Below are positions 52,288 to 61,672 of a stretch of DNA of 64,000 nucleotides, one piece after another. The stretch is from NCBI RefSeq assembly GCF_004118325.1, contig NZ_RDFA01000005.1:248001-312000 (forward strand), read 5' to 3'. The translations under genes were made by a program, and so were the position numbers. Each line of letters begins with the position of its first letter. Position 1 is the first letter of the stretch. Below the pieces are notes generated by a model, which saw nothing but the letters and a program-made list of their open reading frames with translations, was not told the origin of the DNA and searched no databases. This DNA is from Halorientalis pallida. Lineage in GTDB: Archaea > Halobacteriota > Halobacteria > Halobacteriales > Haloarculaceae.

Positions 52288-52503
52288 TTACACAACAAAT
52301 AGGTCGTCTCTCTTCGAGATGCCAATTGGGCTCCACTGCGGATAGTCGTCTACGCAGCAGGTGCAAAAGACGACCCGATCCAGCGGGCCGCCGTGTGGGC
52401 TCGCTTGTCGGACGAAGCCATGTTTGGATATACTCGTGGGGGTGGTGAAATCCCCAAACGCCCGGTCGCATCGTTCGCAACCACACCCACCACGGGCGGC
52501 CAC
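52288..52503 (-). CDS. Small Cys-rich (zinc-binding-like) protein
   Basis: 71-aa frame from GTG 52503, with CGCERCDRAF near residue 7 and FCTCCVDDYP near 45, a pattern like a four-Cys zinc site. It is divergent from the coiled-coil frame at 52506. Homologues on plasmids are suspected from style, not from a recalled match. Intact but short. Confidence 0.4.
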   Translation of the reverse strand: MAARGGCGCERCDRAFGDFTTPTSISKHGFVRQASPHGGPLDRVVFCTCCVDDYPQWSPIGISKRDDLFVV

Positions 52504-52505
52504 CG

Positions 52506-52670
52506 ATGACGGACCTCGGAACCCTCGAAGCCCGAATCGCTGACCTCGAGGCCACCGTCGAGGCCCAACGAGACCAGATCGACCAACACCAGACGGACCT
52601 CGAACGTGAGCGCCAGGGCCGACGAAACGCTGAATCTCGCGTCGACAACCTCGAAATCACCGTCGAGTAA
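52506..52670 (+). CDS. Short coiled-coil protein, possibly truncated
   Basis: 54-residue frame from ATG 52506: MTDLGTLEARIADLEATVEA, then repeated leucine/acid heptads up to a TAA at about 52668. The following codons remain in frame and coding-like (QSALLDALRNRTDTTQ) for another 40, so the stop may be a recent truncation. Similar coiled-coil proteins occur on haloarchaeal plasmids. Confidence 0.4.
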   Translation: MTDLGTLEARIADLEATVEAQRDQIDQHQTDLERERQGRRNAESRVDNLEITVE

Positions 52671-52754
52671 CAGTCAGCCCTCCTCGACGCACTGCGAAAC
52701 CGTACGGACACCACCCAGTGGGTGTCCTTGTTGGAGGTCGGCAGGTCTTCACAG

Positions 52755-53816
52755 GAGACTGAAAATGAAAGTACGTTCGACACCCTCGCCGACGTTTTCT
52801 TTGGAGAGTGACCCCTCGAGGTGTTTCTCGACATTTTTGATGTCTGCACCGGAGAAATATAGTTCATCGAGACACTTGGGAAGTCAAAGAAGACCTCGCG
52901 GTCATCGAACGTCTCACTGAGGTGCTCTGTACTGTGATTCTCGATTTTCCTGCTGCCGTCATGGTCTTGAAACTCGAAGCCCCCAGCCGTGCTTCCAGTT
53001 TCTCGTTGAGTTCTTCTTCGACACCCTCGGAGGTCGCGTCGACCAGTTCTCCTACTTCACCGCCGCGCTTTGTGGTTGAACCCATCTCTTTGACCGCCGG
53101 GATCGTGATGACATCGGGGAGAATATCTTCGTGAACGGCCGTTATCGAACCTTGGGGGAAGTCAGTGGGTGCAATTGTCAGGGCGAGTTCTTCCTCGTAC
53201 TGCATTACATGTTCCTGGTGCTTGCTGATTCAGATGCCCTCGTTGCGCTGCTTTTCTCTGGGGATGCTGTCTGCCAATCGTTCGTAACGGTCCACCATCT
53301 CGCTCCGTTAATCGGCTTTTGAATACTTCGGGTCTGGTTTCTGCTTCTCCCAGAGACCGTTCCGTACCTCCTCGATCGAGGGTTTTCCGCAAAGCTTCTT
53401 CTTGTGGAACTCTCTGCAAAATATTGAACGATGGACTAAAATCTTCCTCACCGTCGAACTGGCGACAAATTCCCAGAACCCTATCATAGGAATCATACTC
53501 AGAAATATGAATATTTCTGATCGCGTTCCTTTTTCGGTGTCTTTGACTCTCTCCAAACCCTCGGAACTTATCTCGAAAAACCTCTCACTTCGACGACTTC
53601 GTCATCCCGTTTTTGTCAAAAGAGCGCATCGTCGTTTGGCTTCTTCTTTTCCCTGAGCAGGAACCGTACCGCGGATAGGGTACTGGTTTTGCCAGCGGTA
53701 TTCCCGCCAACTAAACGGTCGAGGCCCCGAAATTCGATTGAGTCCTCCGCTATCTGGTTCTGGATCGATAGACGGGGTTCTGTCTCAGTGTCGACCGACT
53801 TCGTGGAGAGCAACAA
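52755..53816 (-). pseudogene. OLD/AAA-type ATPase, broken by frameshifts
   Basis: The reverse strand carries pieces of one protein in several frames. Near 53690, EFRGLDRLVGGNTAGKTSTL is a P-loop region (GxxxxGKTS). Around 53050-53160, DVITIPAVKEMGSTTKRGGE and GELVDATSEGVEEELNEKLE follow. Near 52770-52865, DELYFSGADIKNVEKHLEGS and LSKENVGEGVERTFIFSL match the ATPase signature area. Stops and shifts lie between, and no C-terminal nuclease (TOPRIM) part is found. Probably an OLD-family defence or plasmid nuclease that has decayed. Confidence 0.6.
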
Positions 53817-54459
53817 TCAACTACAGATAATGAAGTTACTGCATACAAGTTGGACAGTGGATTGTGCTGAGCCCCCTATGGGATATACCGCTTGCTCCAG
53901 CCTCTTCACTTACCAACGAAGAGATCGAGACCTGTAACATTGTTTGAATTCTGGGGATCATCTGTCGAACGGCTAGAGCCAAATTCGGCTGGCATAGGGA
54001 ACCGATCTCATGAGATGGTCACGGAGCCGACATATGTAAAAGGAAGTGCATCATGTTTTGATTCCCCGATAGGACGTTCGATGTATCGGTTGTTCAATCT
54101 GTGTTCCCATTACTCAGACCGGAAGAGCTCGTACCGGATGGAGAGACTCGAAATGGGGCAGATCGAGTGATGAGTTCGGATAGTCGTAATCCGAACCGGA
54201 TGCGATCGTCCCATCCGTCTGGATAGTTCACAGATTCACAGCGTAGCGTTGTCGATGGTGGCGCTTTCAGAACTGTTTACGGTCACGTTAGCTACTGAAT
54301 TGAACGATTTCTTCGGATCCTATCCCGAAAATTATATAACGAGCATTTTTACAATTGCTCGATATAACCCCCTAGTCGTCAGTGGTTGAGATACTGAATG
54401 ATACATATTGGACCGTCCTGAGATTCATTGCCGGGCTGTTATGTACTCTATTTGTAATA
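53817..54459. other. A/T-rich gene-poor stretch
   Basis: About 640 nt with no supported gene. The low GC, especially 54300-54540, contrasts with the rest of the window and fits foreign, decayed DNA. A forward frame from 54382 with one hydrophobic stretch runs antisense into the ArdC remnant and is not supported. Confidence 0.4.
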
Positions 54460-54897
54460 TCAATCGTTTATTTTAGAATACTGGTAGATCTGGGGCGACG
54501 TGACTCGTCCAGTTGTTCCATTAGTCCAAATTATATCTGTAGCTACACTTTTCTTGGATCGATACCGATCAAAGGTAGAACCGGGAGTTTGCTGCACCGA
54601 GGCCGAAGTGCCGAGAGACGACGTGGGCGACGCCTCGGCTTCGGCGTCGAGTTTGGCTTCTTCCTCGTCCGGCTCGGAGTGGAGAATCGCGTGAGCGATC
54701 TCGTGGATCAGTGCCCGAGGGAGGTCGGCACTGTCGTCCCGGTCCCGAACTTCGATGACCGAGTGTATCGTCACGGGACTGCGACGCTTACAGATGCCCT
54801 TACTCGACCCGTGCTCCCACTGGTCGGGGGCGACGAGTTCGACCTCGAAACCAAGCTCTTCGCCGGCGTCGATCAGTGCGTCGACGAGGCCGTGCAC
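54460..54897 (-). pseudogene. ArdC-like antirestriction/metalloprotease-domain remnant
   Basis: The reverse frame preserves the C-terminal half of the haloarchaeal ArdC-like protein: GLVDALIDAGEELGFEVEL, DQWEHGSSKGICKRRSPVTI, and the zinc motif LIHEIAHAILHSEPDEEEAK (HEIAH). The N-terminal ssDNA-binding domain is gone (an in-frame TGA lies just upstream), and after the zinc motif the sequence runs into unrelated residues, so the YVVGRYFGL-type tail is missing. ArdC-like genes travel on plasmids and help evade restriction. Confidence 0.65.
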
Positions 54898-54918
54898 GTT
54901 GCTCCGCCGGCCTGCGGT

Positions 54919-55188
54919 TCACGTGTAGTCGACCGTCCCCTGCCGACGTGGAGAGGACGGTTCGATCCGATCGGTCGCTCGTACCACTGCTACGCTGGTC
55001 GGAACCATACCTCTTGACGTATGTACAACTGCGATGGGGTCCAGTACGCAGGCGATGAGGGTCGGGAGTCCCGACCCCGACGACCGTAGTGGGGTCGCCA
55101 CGGACGTCCCGTGGACCAGCTCGCTGTACCGCTCGCGGAGGGCACTGATATCCGTATCGGCGATCGTCTGTGGTCCCATCCACTGCAC
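54919..55188 (-). CDS. Hypothetical protein, weakly supported
   Basis: 89-residue reverse frame from ATG 55188: MQWMGPQTIADTDISALRER, then a Val/Ser-rich middle. It is open and has fair haloarchaeal composition but no recognised family, and there is no clear promoter. It could be a genuine small gene next to the ArdC remnant or a chance frame. Confidence 0.3.
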   Translation of the reverse strand: MQWMGPQTIADTDISALRERYSELVHGTSVATPLRSSGSGLPTLIACVLDPIAVVHTSRGMVPTSVAVVRATDRIEPSSPRRQGTVDYT

Positions 55189-55273
55189 GTCGAGGGGATG
55201 GGGTGCAACCTGCCTCCGCGAAACGGCGCGGAGCTATCGTGTACCTTTTTCGCGCGGAACCCGTCTGGTGGGT

Positions 55274-55450
55274 ATGAACCAAACGGCGATTTTGCACGCG
55301 ACAGCCGCACTGGTAGCCGGCGGGGGGTTTCTCGTTTCGGGACGACTTCTCAAACTCGGGCTGTTCGGCCTGGCGGGTGTCCTCTTCGTCACCGGTATCG
55401 TGGTCGCCCGACGGGGCGACGACGGCACCGATTCCGTCGGCGGTGCCTGA
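55274..55450 (+). CDS. Small two-segment membrane protein
   Basis: 58-aa protein from ATG 55274 with two hydrophobic segments (residues about 6-24 and 27-46), an Arg-Arg after the second and an acidic tail. A T-rich TATA-like tacctttttc lies about 30 nt upstream. Composition fits haloarchaea. It is convergent with uvsE, 41 nt between ends. Function unknown. Confidence 0.55.
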   Translation: MNQTAILHATAALVAGGGFLVSGRLLKLGLFGLAGVLFVTGIVVARRGDDGTDSVGGA

Positions 55451-55491
55451 CCGCGCCCGTCGGCGACACGTTCTCCGTTACCGGCTGTGAT

Positions 55492-56388
55492 CTACCCGCC
55501 CCGGAGTTTCAACAGCGTCCGCTCTTTCCCGTAGCTCTCCAGCATCACGTCCGCCCGCGCACTGAGCCAGTCGGGGACGCCGGCGACGTGTTCGGCGTGA
55601 TCCTGTGGTCGTGCCTCCGGGTCGCCGTGGAGGCGTGCGGGCTCGGAGTAGTGGGCGATCGGCCGGACGCCGTCCCAGGTGTCCCGGCAAAGGGCGAACC
55701 CTTCGCGGTATGTGGTTCCGCGGTCTGTGAACGAGTGATGGTGATAGTCGAAGGTGACCGGGATGCCGACTCTGTCGGCCACCTGGTTGACGAGCTCCGC
55801 GACGCTCCACAGTGATCGCGTGTCGTCGTTTTCGACGACGAGTCGCTCGCGGGCACGTGGGGGGAGGTCCTCGACGACACTGCAGAACCGCTCGGCGGTG
55901 GCGACCTTGTCGCCGTAGTGGGCGCCGATGTGGACGTTGATCGCGTACCGGGGTGAGCGTGGGAGTCCCAGCAAATCCAGCCACCGGCCGTGGTGAGCGA
56001 CCGACTCGACTGAACGCTCGACGGTTCCCTCGGATTCGCTCGCCAGCTTGCACCAGTGGCTCGGGTGGAAGGTAAGACGCATGTCGTTGTTCCTGACGAG
56101 ATTGCCACACCGTTGCGCGATGCTGCGAACCCGCTCGTAGTTGGGGAGGTCCGTGAGCTGGAACTGGGAGTTCCACGGGACCAGCTTCGAACTACAGCGA
56201 TAGAACCGGATGTCGTGGTCGAGGTTCCACTCGAGGATGCGTTCGAGATCGGCGAAGTTTCGCTCTGTGAGCGTGGCCGCGTATTCGATGCCCTCTGACT
56301 CCCAGGTGGACTCGTGCATGTCGCGGTTGCACCGACGCGGTTGGTCTCGGTCCCGAAGCGTGTGGTTCATCGCCGCGTACCCGAGCAT
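55492..56388 (-). CDS. uvsE: UV-damage endonuclease UvsE/UVDE
   Basis: 298-aa UV-damage endonuclease of the TIM-barrel family, which nicks DNA 5' to UV photoproducts. LGYAAMNHTLRD at the N-terminus, RFYRCSSKLVPWNSQF, MRLTFHPSHWCKLAS, YAINVHIGAHYGDKVAT, LVVENDDTRSL and VTFDYHHHSF carry the metal-binding His/Glu/Asp residues of the family. Start is taken as ATG 56388; the frame is open to 56433. Single gene, divergent from the NmrA-like gene. Ordinary chromosomal repair function. Confidence 0.88.
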   Translation of the reverse strand: MLGYAAMNHTLRDRDQPRRCNRDMHESTWESEGIEYAATLTERNFADLERILEWNLDHDIRFYRCSSKLVPWNSQFQLTDLPNYERVRSIAQRCGNLVRNNDMRLTFHPSHWCKLASESEGTVERSVESVAHHGRWLDLLGLPRSPRYAINVHIGAHYGDKVATAERFCSVVEDLPPRARERLVVENDDTRSLWSVAELVNQVADRVGIPVTFDYHHHSFTDRGTTYREGFALCRDTWDGVRPIAHYSEPARLHGDPEARPQDHAEHVAGVPDWLSARADVMLESYGKERTLLKLRGG

Positions 56389-56583
56389 GGCCGCCAGTAC
56401 GAGCGCCGTCTGGATAGCTCCCCGGATCGCCACCGATCGTCACTGCCGGGCTCTGCGACGGTGCGGGCCGGTCGCTCACTGACGGCTTCCGGGGTGTGGC
56501 CGACACCACGTGTCCCTGGGTGGGCGGCCAGCGCCGAGGGTAGCGCCACAAGATGCATCTGGTAGCGGCGCCTTTCGAAACCA

Positions 56584-57465
56584 ATGCGGGTTCTCGTTGT
56601 GGGTGCAACCGGGTTCGTCGGCAGCCGACTCGTCGAAGCGCTGGTCGAGGCGGAGCACGAAGTCGTGGCTTTCTCCAGGAGCGCCACGCCGTCGGACTTC
56701 CCAACCGGGGTCGAGGTGTTCAACGGCGACTTCGCAGAGCCAGCGTCACTGGCGGGCTTCTGTGACGATATCGACGTGGCGTACTACCTGATCCACTCGT
56801 TGACGGCCGAGAACTTTGCCGATCTGGACCGGACGTACGCACGCCGGTTCCGTGAGCGGGCCTCGGCGGCCGGCGTCGACAGGGTGGTGTACCTGAGCGG
56901 TATCAGCGGCGACGAGCGTGACCTGTCGCCACACCTGGCCTCTCGCCGGGAGGTGGAGTCGGTCTTGGAATCCGGGACGTTCGACCTCACCGTCCTGCGG
57001 GCGGCGATAATCATCGGGGCAGGGAGTTCCAGTTTCCGTATCGTCGACGATCTCACCGACAGGCTCCCGCTCATGACGGTCCCGAAGTGGGTTCGGACGC
57101 CGTGTCAGCCCATCGGCGTCGGCGACGCCGTCGAGTACCTCGTCGGCGTGCTGGACGCCCCCGAGACCCGCGGCGGCATCTACGACATCGGCGCAGAGTC
57201 CGAGTGGACCTACGAGTCCCTGCTAAACGTGACCGCCGAGCAGAAGGGCAAGCGAATCCGCATCGTCCCGGTTCCAGTCATGTCGCCGGAACTCTCTTCG
57301 CACTGGCTCCGGCTGACGACGGACGTCAAGTACGCCATCGCGCGGCCGCTCGTCGAGAGTATGCGCAACCCGGTGACGGTCGACCCGGAGCGGGACCTGC
57401 AGGCGGTCGTTCCCATCGACCGGACGCCCGTCGACGAGGCGATCCGGCAGGCACTCGCCGAGTGA
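56584..57465 (+). CDS. NmrA-like/NAD(P)-binding SDR-extended protein
   Basis: 293-aa NAD(P)-binding protein of the atypical SDR/NDUFA9-like group. Rossmann VVGATGFVGSRLVEAL at residues 4-19, then YLIHSLTAENFADLD and VDRVVYLSGISGDER. The catalytic Tyr-x3-Lys is not seen, so it may act as a binding or regulatory protein. It resembles haloarchaeal complex-I-like accessory proteins. Convergent with the winged-helix gene, 13 nt apart. Confidence 0.82.
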   Translation: MRVLVVGATGFVGSRLVEALVEAEHEVVAFSRSATPSDFPTGVEVFNGDFAEPASLAGFCDDIDVAYYLIHSLTAENFADLDRTYARRFRERASAAGVDRVVYLSGISGDERDLSPHLASRREVESVLESGTFDLTVLRAAIIIGAGSSSFRIVDDLTDRLPLMTVPKWVRTPCQPIGVGDAVEYLVGVLDAPETRGGIYDIGAESEWTYESLLNVTAEQKGKRIRIVPVPVMSPELSSHWLRLTTDVKYAIARPLVESMRNPVTVDPERDLQAVVPIDRTPVDEAIRQALAE

Positions 57466-57478
57466 CGACCAGAGGCCG

Positions 57479-57946
57479 TCACCGTCGGTCACTCTGCTCG
57501 TCGTCCGACCCACTTCCGGTGACCGCCGAGAGGTCCGTCTCGCCGTGTGTCTCGGCGAGCACTTCCGCGAGCGCGTCGGCCAGTGCGTGGACGGACGTCG
57601 CGTCGACTTGCACCTCGGCGAACCCACGGTCACCGCGGAGTCTGACGGTCTTTATGTTCGGCGCGTCGTGGATGACGTCGCTCGCCTGGAGGAATCCGAC
57701 CTCGACGGGGTAGTCGCCTTCGAGCGCCTCCCGGCCGGATCGTGTGATCTGGTAGAGGTCGCGGTCGACTTCGACGACGAGATGCGCCCCACAGAGGTCC
57801 GCGAGGACCGCCTTCACGCTCCGCTCGTCGAGGTCGGCCTGTTGGCAGACGTGATGCGTGTTCGACCGACCGTGGGCGAGTACCTGGAGCGCGCGTTCGT
57901 GCTCGTCCGTGAGGTCCATGATCGTCACCAGGGGCTCCGTGGACAT
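57479..57946 (-). CDS. Winged-helix transcriptional regulator (small)
   Basis: 155-aa protein from ATG 57946 (or 57919, the later ATG). N-terminal winged helix: DEHERALQVLAHGRSNTHHV, LDERSVKAVLADLCGAHLV, YQITRSGREALEG. The C-terminal half (VRLRGDRGFAEVQVDATSVHAL in two parts) is a small beta-alpha domain. Probably a DNA-binding regulator of unknown target. The frame is open to 58108 upstream but lacks support there. Confidence 0.7.
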   Translation of the reverse strand: MSTEPLVTIMDLTDEHERALQVLAHGRSNTHHVCQQADLDERSVKAVLADLCGAHLVVEVDRDLYQITRSGREALEGDYPVEVGFLQASDVIHDAPNIKTVRLRGDRGFAEVQVDATSVHALADALAEVLAETHGETDLSAVTGSGSDDEQSDRR

Positions 57947-58137
57947 ACCGCTGGTTGATTCACACGATCGGTATTCGGCCGCCGGACGAATCCGTTCGGC
58001 TGTCCACCGAGGCGGTCGCCTCCCAGCCTCGCCGCGAAAGGGGAGCGGGGAGTTCGGCGATGCAGACGAGTGAACCGGACGTGGAGTTTCGGGTGGGTTT
58101 CCACACAATGATGTGACTGTGCGACCAACCGTTGCGC

Positions 58138-59334
58138 ATGACCGATTCGCGCGTGTCCCGTCGCCGCCTGCTCGTCGCGGTCGCCGCTTCCGGCGCTGTA
58201 GCGGGCTGTTCCGGCGTGCTCGAAGGAGGCTCCGGATCGGGCCCGTCCGGGGGTTCCCCCACCGGCGTCTCGGTTACCGAGGCACTGACCGACCTCTCGA
58301 ATCCCTGGGGGCTCGCCTTCCTCCCCGACGAGTCGGGGCTACTGGTGACCGAACAGGCCGGACGGCTCCTGCTGACGACGCCCGAAACCGGCGAGCGAAC
58401 CACGCTGGCCGGCGTTCCGGACGTTTACGATCGGGGACAGGGTGGTTTGCTGGACGTGACGACCCACCCCGAATTCGAGACGAATCGACTCGTCTACCTC
58501 ACCTATTCCGTCGCTGGTGAGGGGGGTTCGACCACGCGCGTCGGTCGCGGACGGCTGGACCGTGACAGTGGTCGACTCGCCGACTTCGAGCCGGTCTACA
58601 CCGCTCGCCCGTTCGTCGAGTCGACCGGCCACTACGGCTCGCGGGCGGTTTTCGGTCCCGAGGGGTACCTCTACGTGAGCGTCGGTGACAGACAGTTCAA
58701 GGACTTCGGCCCGGATCACGTCGGGCAGCGACTGGGGGACGACCTCGGGTCGGTGTTGCGACTGCGCGAGGACGGGTCGATCCCGGACTCGAACCCGTTC
58801 GTCGACGATCCGGACGCCTCGGATGCAGTGTTCACCTACGGCAACCGGAACCCGCAGGGACTCGCGGTCCATCCCGAGACGGGCGCGGTGTGGGAGACGG
58901 AATACGGCGAGCGTGACGGCGACGAGATCAACGTCCTCGAGGCGGGTGGGAACTACGGCTGGCCCGTCGCGGACAACTCCTGTGAGTACGGGACCGACGA
59001 CCCCGTCGGCGTCTCACACGCCGACCGCGAGGACGTCATCGGCCCGGTCTACGGGTGGCCCTGCGGGAGTGGCGGCTTCCCGCCCAGCGGCACCAGTTTC
59101 TACGACGGTGACGCGTTCCCCGACTGGCGCGGTGACCTGTTCGTCGCCGGGCTGGCGAAACGGTACCTCGCACACTTCACTGTCGACGGTCGCGAGGTCA
59201 CCGAGGTGGAACCGCTCCTCGCCGACCGCGACCAGCGGATCCGTGACGTGACGGTATCGCCCGTTTCCGGGACCCTCTACGCGGCGGTCGACGCGGACAG
59301 TGCGCCGCTATACCGGATCGCGCCCGCCGAGTGA
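58138..59334 (+). CDS. PQQ-dependent sugar dehydrogenase-like lipoprotein
   Basis: 398-aa six-bladed beta-propeller of the soluble glucose dehydrogenase (Gdh/Asd) family, an extracellular sugar oxidoreductase. A Tat lipoprotein signal, SRRRLLVAVAASGAVAGCSG, puts it outside the cell. GLAFLPDESGLLVTEQAGRL, GYLYVSVGDRQFKDFGPDHV, NRNPQGLAVHPETGAVWETE and EINVLEAGGNYGWP carry family residues. Start ATG 58138 is preferred over 58132. Whether it uses PQQ is not decided by sequence. Confidence 0.88.
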   Translation: MTDSRVSRRRLLVAVAASGAVAGCSGVLEGGSGSGPSGGSPTGVSVTEALTDLSNPWGLAFLPDESGLLVTEQAGRLLLTTPETGERTTLAGVPDVYDRGQGGLLDVTTHPEFETNRLVYLTYSVAGEGGSTTRVGRGRLDRDSGRLADFEPVYTARPFVESTGHYGSRAVFGPEGYLYVSVGDRQFKDFGPDHVGQRLGDDLGSVLRLREDGSIPDSNPFVDDPDASDAVFTYGNRNPQGLAVHPETGAVWETEYGERDGDEINVLEAGGNYGWPVADNSCEYGTDDPVGVSHADREDVIGPVYGWPCGSGGFPPSGTSFYDGDAFPDWRGDLFVAGLAKRYLAHFTVDGREVTEVEPLLADRDQRIRDVTVSPVSGTLYAAVDADSAPLYRIAPAE

Positions 59335-59370
59335 GTGCTCGATACGCCCCGCTCGGCTGCTCCCTCTTTG

Positions 59371-61002
59371 TCACGCGTCGAGGACTGCCACGTCTGTGAG
59401 GGAGACCGTCACGGCTGTCCCACCGAGGTCGCTCTCGTCGAACGAGAGCGACCCGCCCATGCTCTGGACGGCCCAGTTGGTCCCCCAGAGGCCCAGGCTA
59501 CTGGCGTGTTCGAGAGGTGTCTCGCCGCCAGCTTCGATCACCGCTCGTTCCGACTCCGGAATCCCCGGACCGTCGTCCGCGACGACGAGACGGACGTCCG
59601 CCTCCGTCCGTTCTGCACGAACCACGACGCGTGGGGACTCCCCGTCGTTGTGCTCGACAGCGTTCTCGACGAGGTGGTCGATCACGTACCGGCACCGCTC
59701 CGGATCGATGGTTACGCTCACGTCGGGGGCAGTGACGGTCACGTCGGCGCTCACACCGGCCGTCGCGTCGGCGACGACAGCTTCCAGATGCGGGCGTAAC
59801 CTGACTTCGGTTCGGTCGGCCGCGGATCGCTCCATGAGGTCTTGGATTCGCCGTGCCTGCTCGCTCAGTGCGCTCAGCCTGTCCACCCCGTCGACCGCCG
59901 GGGCGAGGTCGACCTCCTCCGCGTGCGCCCGGATCACGTCCAGTTCGTTCCTGACGTTGTGACGGAGAATACGGTTGAGCACCGCCAGTCGCTGGCGCCG
60001 TATCTCGCGGTCCGTCACGTCGATCAACATGACGGTGTATCCGAACGTCTCCTCGTACCCGTCGACGAGCGGCGAGACGCTGGGTTCGAACTGTCTGCGG
60101 CCCGCCGTCGTCCGGCAGGTGATGGTATCGTGCTCGGTCAGGGACGTCACCGAGTGGTCGGTGACATCGGCCAGCGTCTGTGCGCCGCCGAACATTCGCT
60201 CGGCCGGTTCGTTGACTCGGACCACCCGTGCCCGGTCGTCGAGGACGACAATCGCCTCGTCGGTCTCCGTCAGTGCCGCCCGCTCACCCAGTCGCCGGGT
60301 CGCGGGGACACGCGTCACCACATCGTATCGAGTGACCCCCAGCGTGAGGCCAGCGGCGACCACGAGGAACGTACTCCCGATCAGCACGTCGTTCAAAAGC
60401 GGCGTCGCAGGGCGAGTCGTCTGAACGGTAAAGATGAACCCGGCGATCGGTAGCACGACGAGGAGACCCTGCACCGTCGACAGTCGGTCGTGTCGATACG
60501 TCGCGACGACGACTCCCCCGATCAGTCCGAACACGAGCGTCAGGAGCGCGAGTGTGACCACCGACTGTGCCGTTTCGAGCGTCTGGAGCGCCTCGTTCCC
60601 CACCAGCGAGGTCGTGATCCACCCTTCCTGTATCAACCGTCCGAAGACGTTTACGCCGACGAGGACCGTCACGGCCAGGATCCCCGCGAACACCCGTCCG
60701 AGTGTGACGTACCGCCCGATCCCGATGTACCGTGCTGCGAACGTCGTCCACGGAACGGCCAACAGGAGGATGCCGGACCCCAGCGGCAGGTTCCAGAGCG
60801 GCGTCGCCGCGTGTAGACCGGCGTACCCGATCCCGAGGAGCGACACCACCACGGCGAGGACGACGTAGGGCCTGGCGAGTCCGGTGCGAGCATCGCCGTG
60901 CCGGAGCCGTCGGTACACCGTCACCCCCACTACCCCGGCGACACCGCCACTCGCCGCTGGAATACCGATCTCGAACAGCGCCCACGGATCGAGTTGAATC
61001 AC
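59371..61002 (-). CDS. Membrane sensor histidine kinase with 7TM-like and PAS domains
   Basis: About 543-aa histidine kinase. N-terminal region of about seven hydrophobic segments (residues about 10-225), then a PAS domain (AIVVLDDRARVVRVNEPAER), and a kinase core. The phospho-acceptor region is NRILRHNVRNELDVIRAHAE (His in RHNVRNE), with the N box NAVEHND, G1 box DDGPGIPESE and GLWGTNWAVQSMGGS. Start is set at GTG 61002 because the upstream extension to 61086 is weak. No response regulator is adjacent. Confidence 0.85.
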   Translation of the reverse strand: MIQLDPWALFEIGIPAASGGVAGVVGVTVYRRLRHGDARTGLARPYVVLAVVVSLLGIGYAGLHAATPLWNLPLGSGILLLAVPWTTFAARYIGIGRYVTLGRVFAGILAVTVLVGVNVFGRLIQEGWITTSLVGNEALQTLETAQSVVTLALLTLVFGLIGGVVVATYRHDRLSTVQGLLVVLPIAGFIFTVQTTRPATPLLNDVLIGSTFLVVAAGLTLGVTRYDVVTRVPATRRLGERAALTETDEAIVVLDDRARVVRVNEPAERMFGGAQTLADVTDHSVTSLTEHDTITCRTTAGRRQFEPSVSPLVDGYEETFGYTVMLIDVTDREIRRQRLAVLNRILRHNVRNELDVIRAHAEEVDLAPAVDGVDRLSALSEQARRIQDLMERSAADRTEVRLRPHLEAVVADATAGVSADVTVTAPDVSVTIDPERCRYVIDHLVENAVEHNDGESPRVVVRAERTEADVRLVVADDGPGIPESERAVIEAGGETPLEHASSLGLWGTNWAVQSMGGSLSFDESDLGGTAVTVSLTDVAVLDA

Positions 61003-61291
61003 CGTATCGTGTTGGATGTCCTCAGTGTCAAAGCGGTTGTGGACCGACCGTATTCGGACGGAACCCGGCACCTGCACGAGCTCCACGGACCGCGGTCACG
61101 CCCCGCCGACGGTCGACGACTGCACTGCAGTATCGGAACCGACAGGCTGTCGTCGCCTCGATCGACGCCACGAGCACCGGCCGGTCGGGCGACGCGTCGG
61201 GGTCGAATCCGAACGGCGTGGACGGGGTGTCTCTCGCCCTGAAACACCGCCAGCCCAGTTTTACTATTCGGTGCCCGAGCTCGGTGTACGG

Positions 61292-61540
61292 ATGACCGAC
61301 CACGGTATTCCACTCTATCCGATCGCCCTCGGCTGTGCTAACGTCGGGGTAGCGACCGCTCTGACAGCAGTCGCGGCACCCGTTCCTGTGCTACTACTGG
61401 GGGCCGTGACGGTGTTGCTTCTCGGGTGTCTCGCCGATTCCTGGTACCGCGCCGACCGGACCGACGGGCGACGGCCGAAGGAAAGCCAGCGGGGAGACCC
61501 GACCCGTCTCGACCGATCGAACGGGCGTCATCGGCCGTAG
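61292..61540 (+). CDS. Small membrane protein
   Basis: 82-aa protein from ATG 61292 with two hydrophobic segments (residues about 8-28 and 31-47) and a charged Arg/Asp-rich tail. The composition is haloarchaeal, and a TATA-like tttactattc (61259-61268) lies about 29 nt upstream. No family is recognised. It sits between the kinase promoter and proC. Confidence 0.5.
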   Translation: MTDHGIPLYPIALGCANVGVATALTAVAAPVPVLLLGAVTVLLLGCLADSWYRADRTDGRRPKESQRGDPTRLDRSNGRHRP

Positions 61541-61672
61541 ATGGACCGTGTGGCTCGTCCGTATCATCAGGGTCCGGGACTGCGACACAGCCACACTGCT
61601 CGATCGAGATGGTCTCCACTCGAGGACGGAACCGCAGGTCGTATGTCCCACCGTCTGTCTTGTTCACATAGC

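Noticed and set aside
54382-55017. Forward open frame with a hydrophobic start
   Set aside because: Runs antisense through the ArdC remnant and loses composition after about 45 residues; no family.
57087-57713. Forward open frame overlapping NmrA-like gene end
   Set aside because: Arg-rich shadow of the NmrA-like and winged-helix genes.
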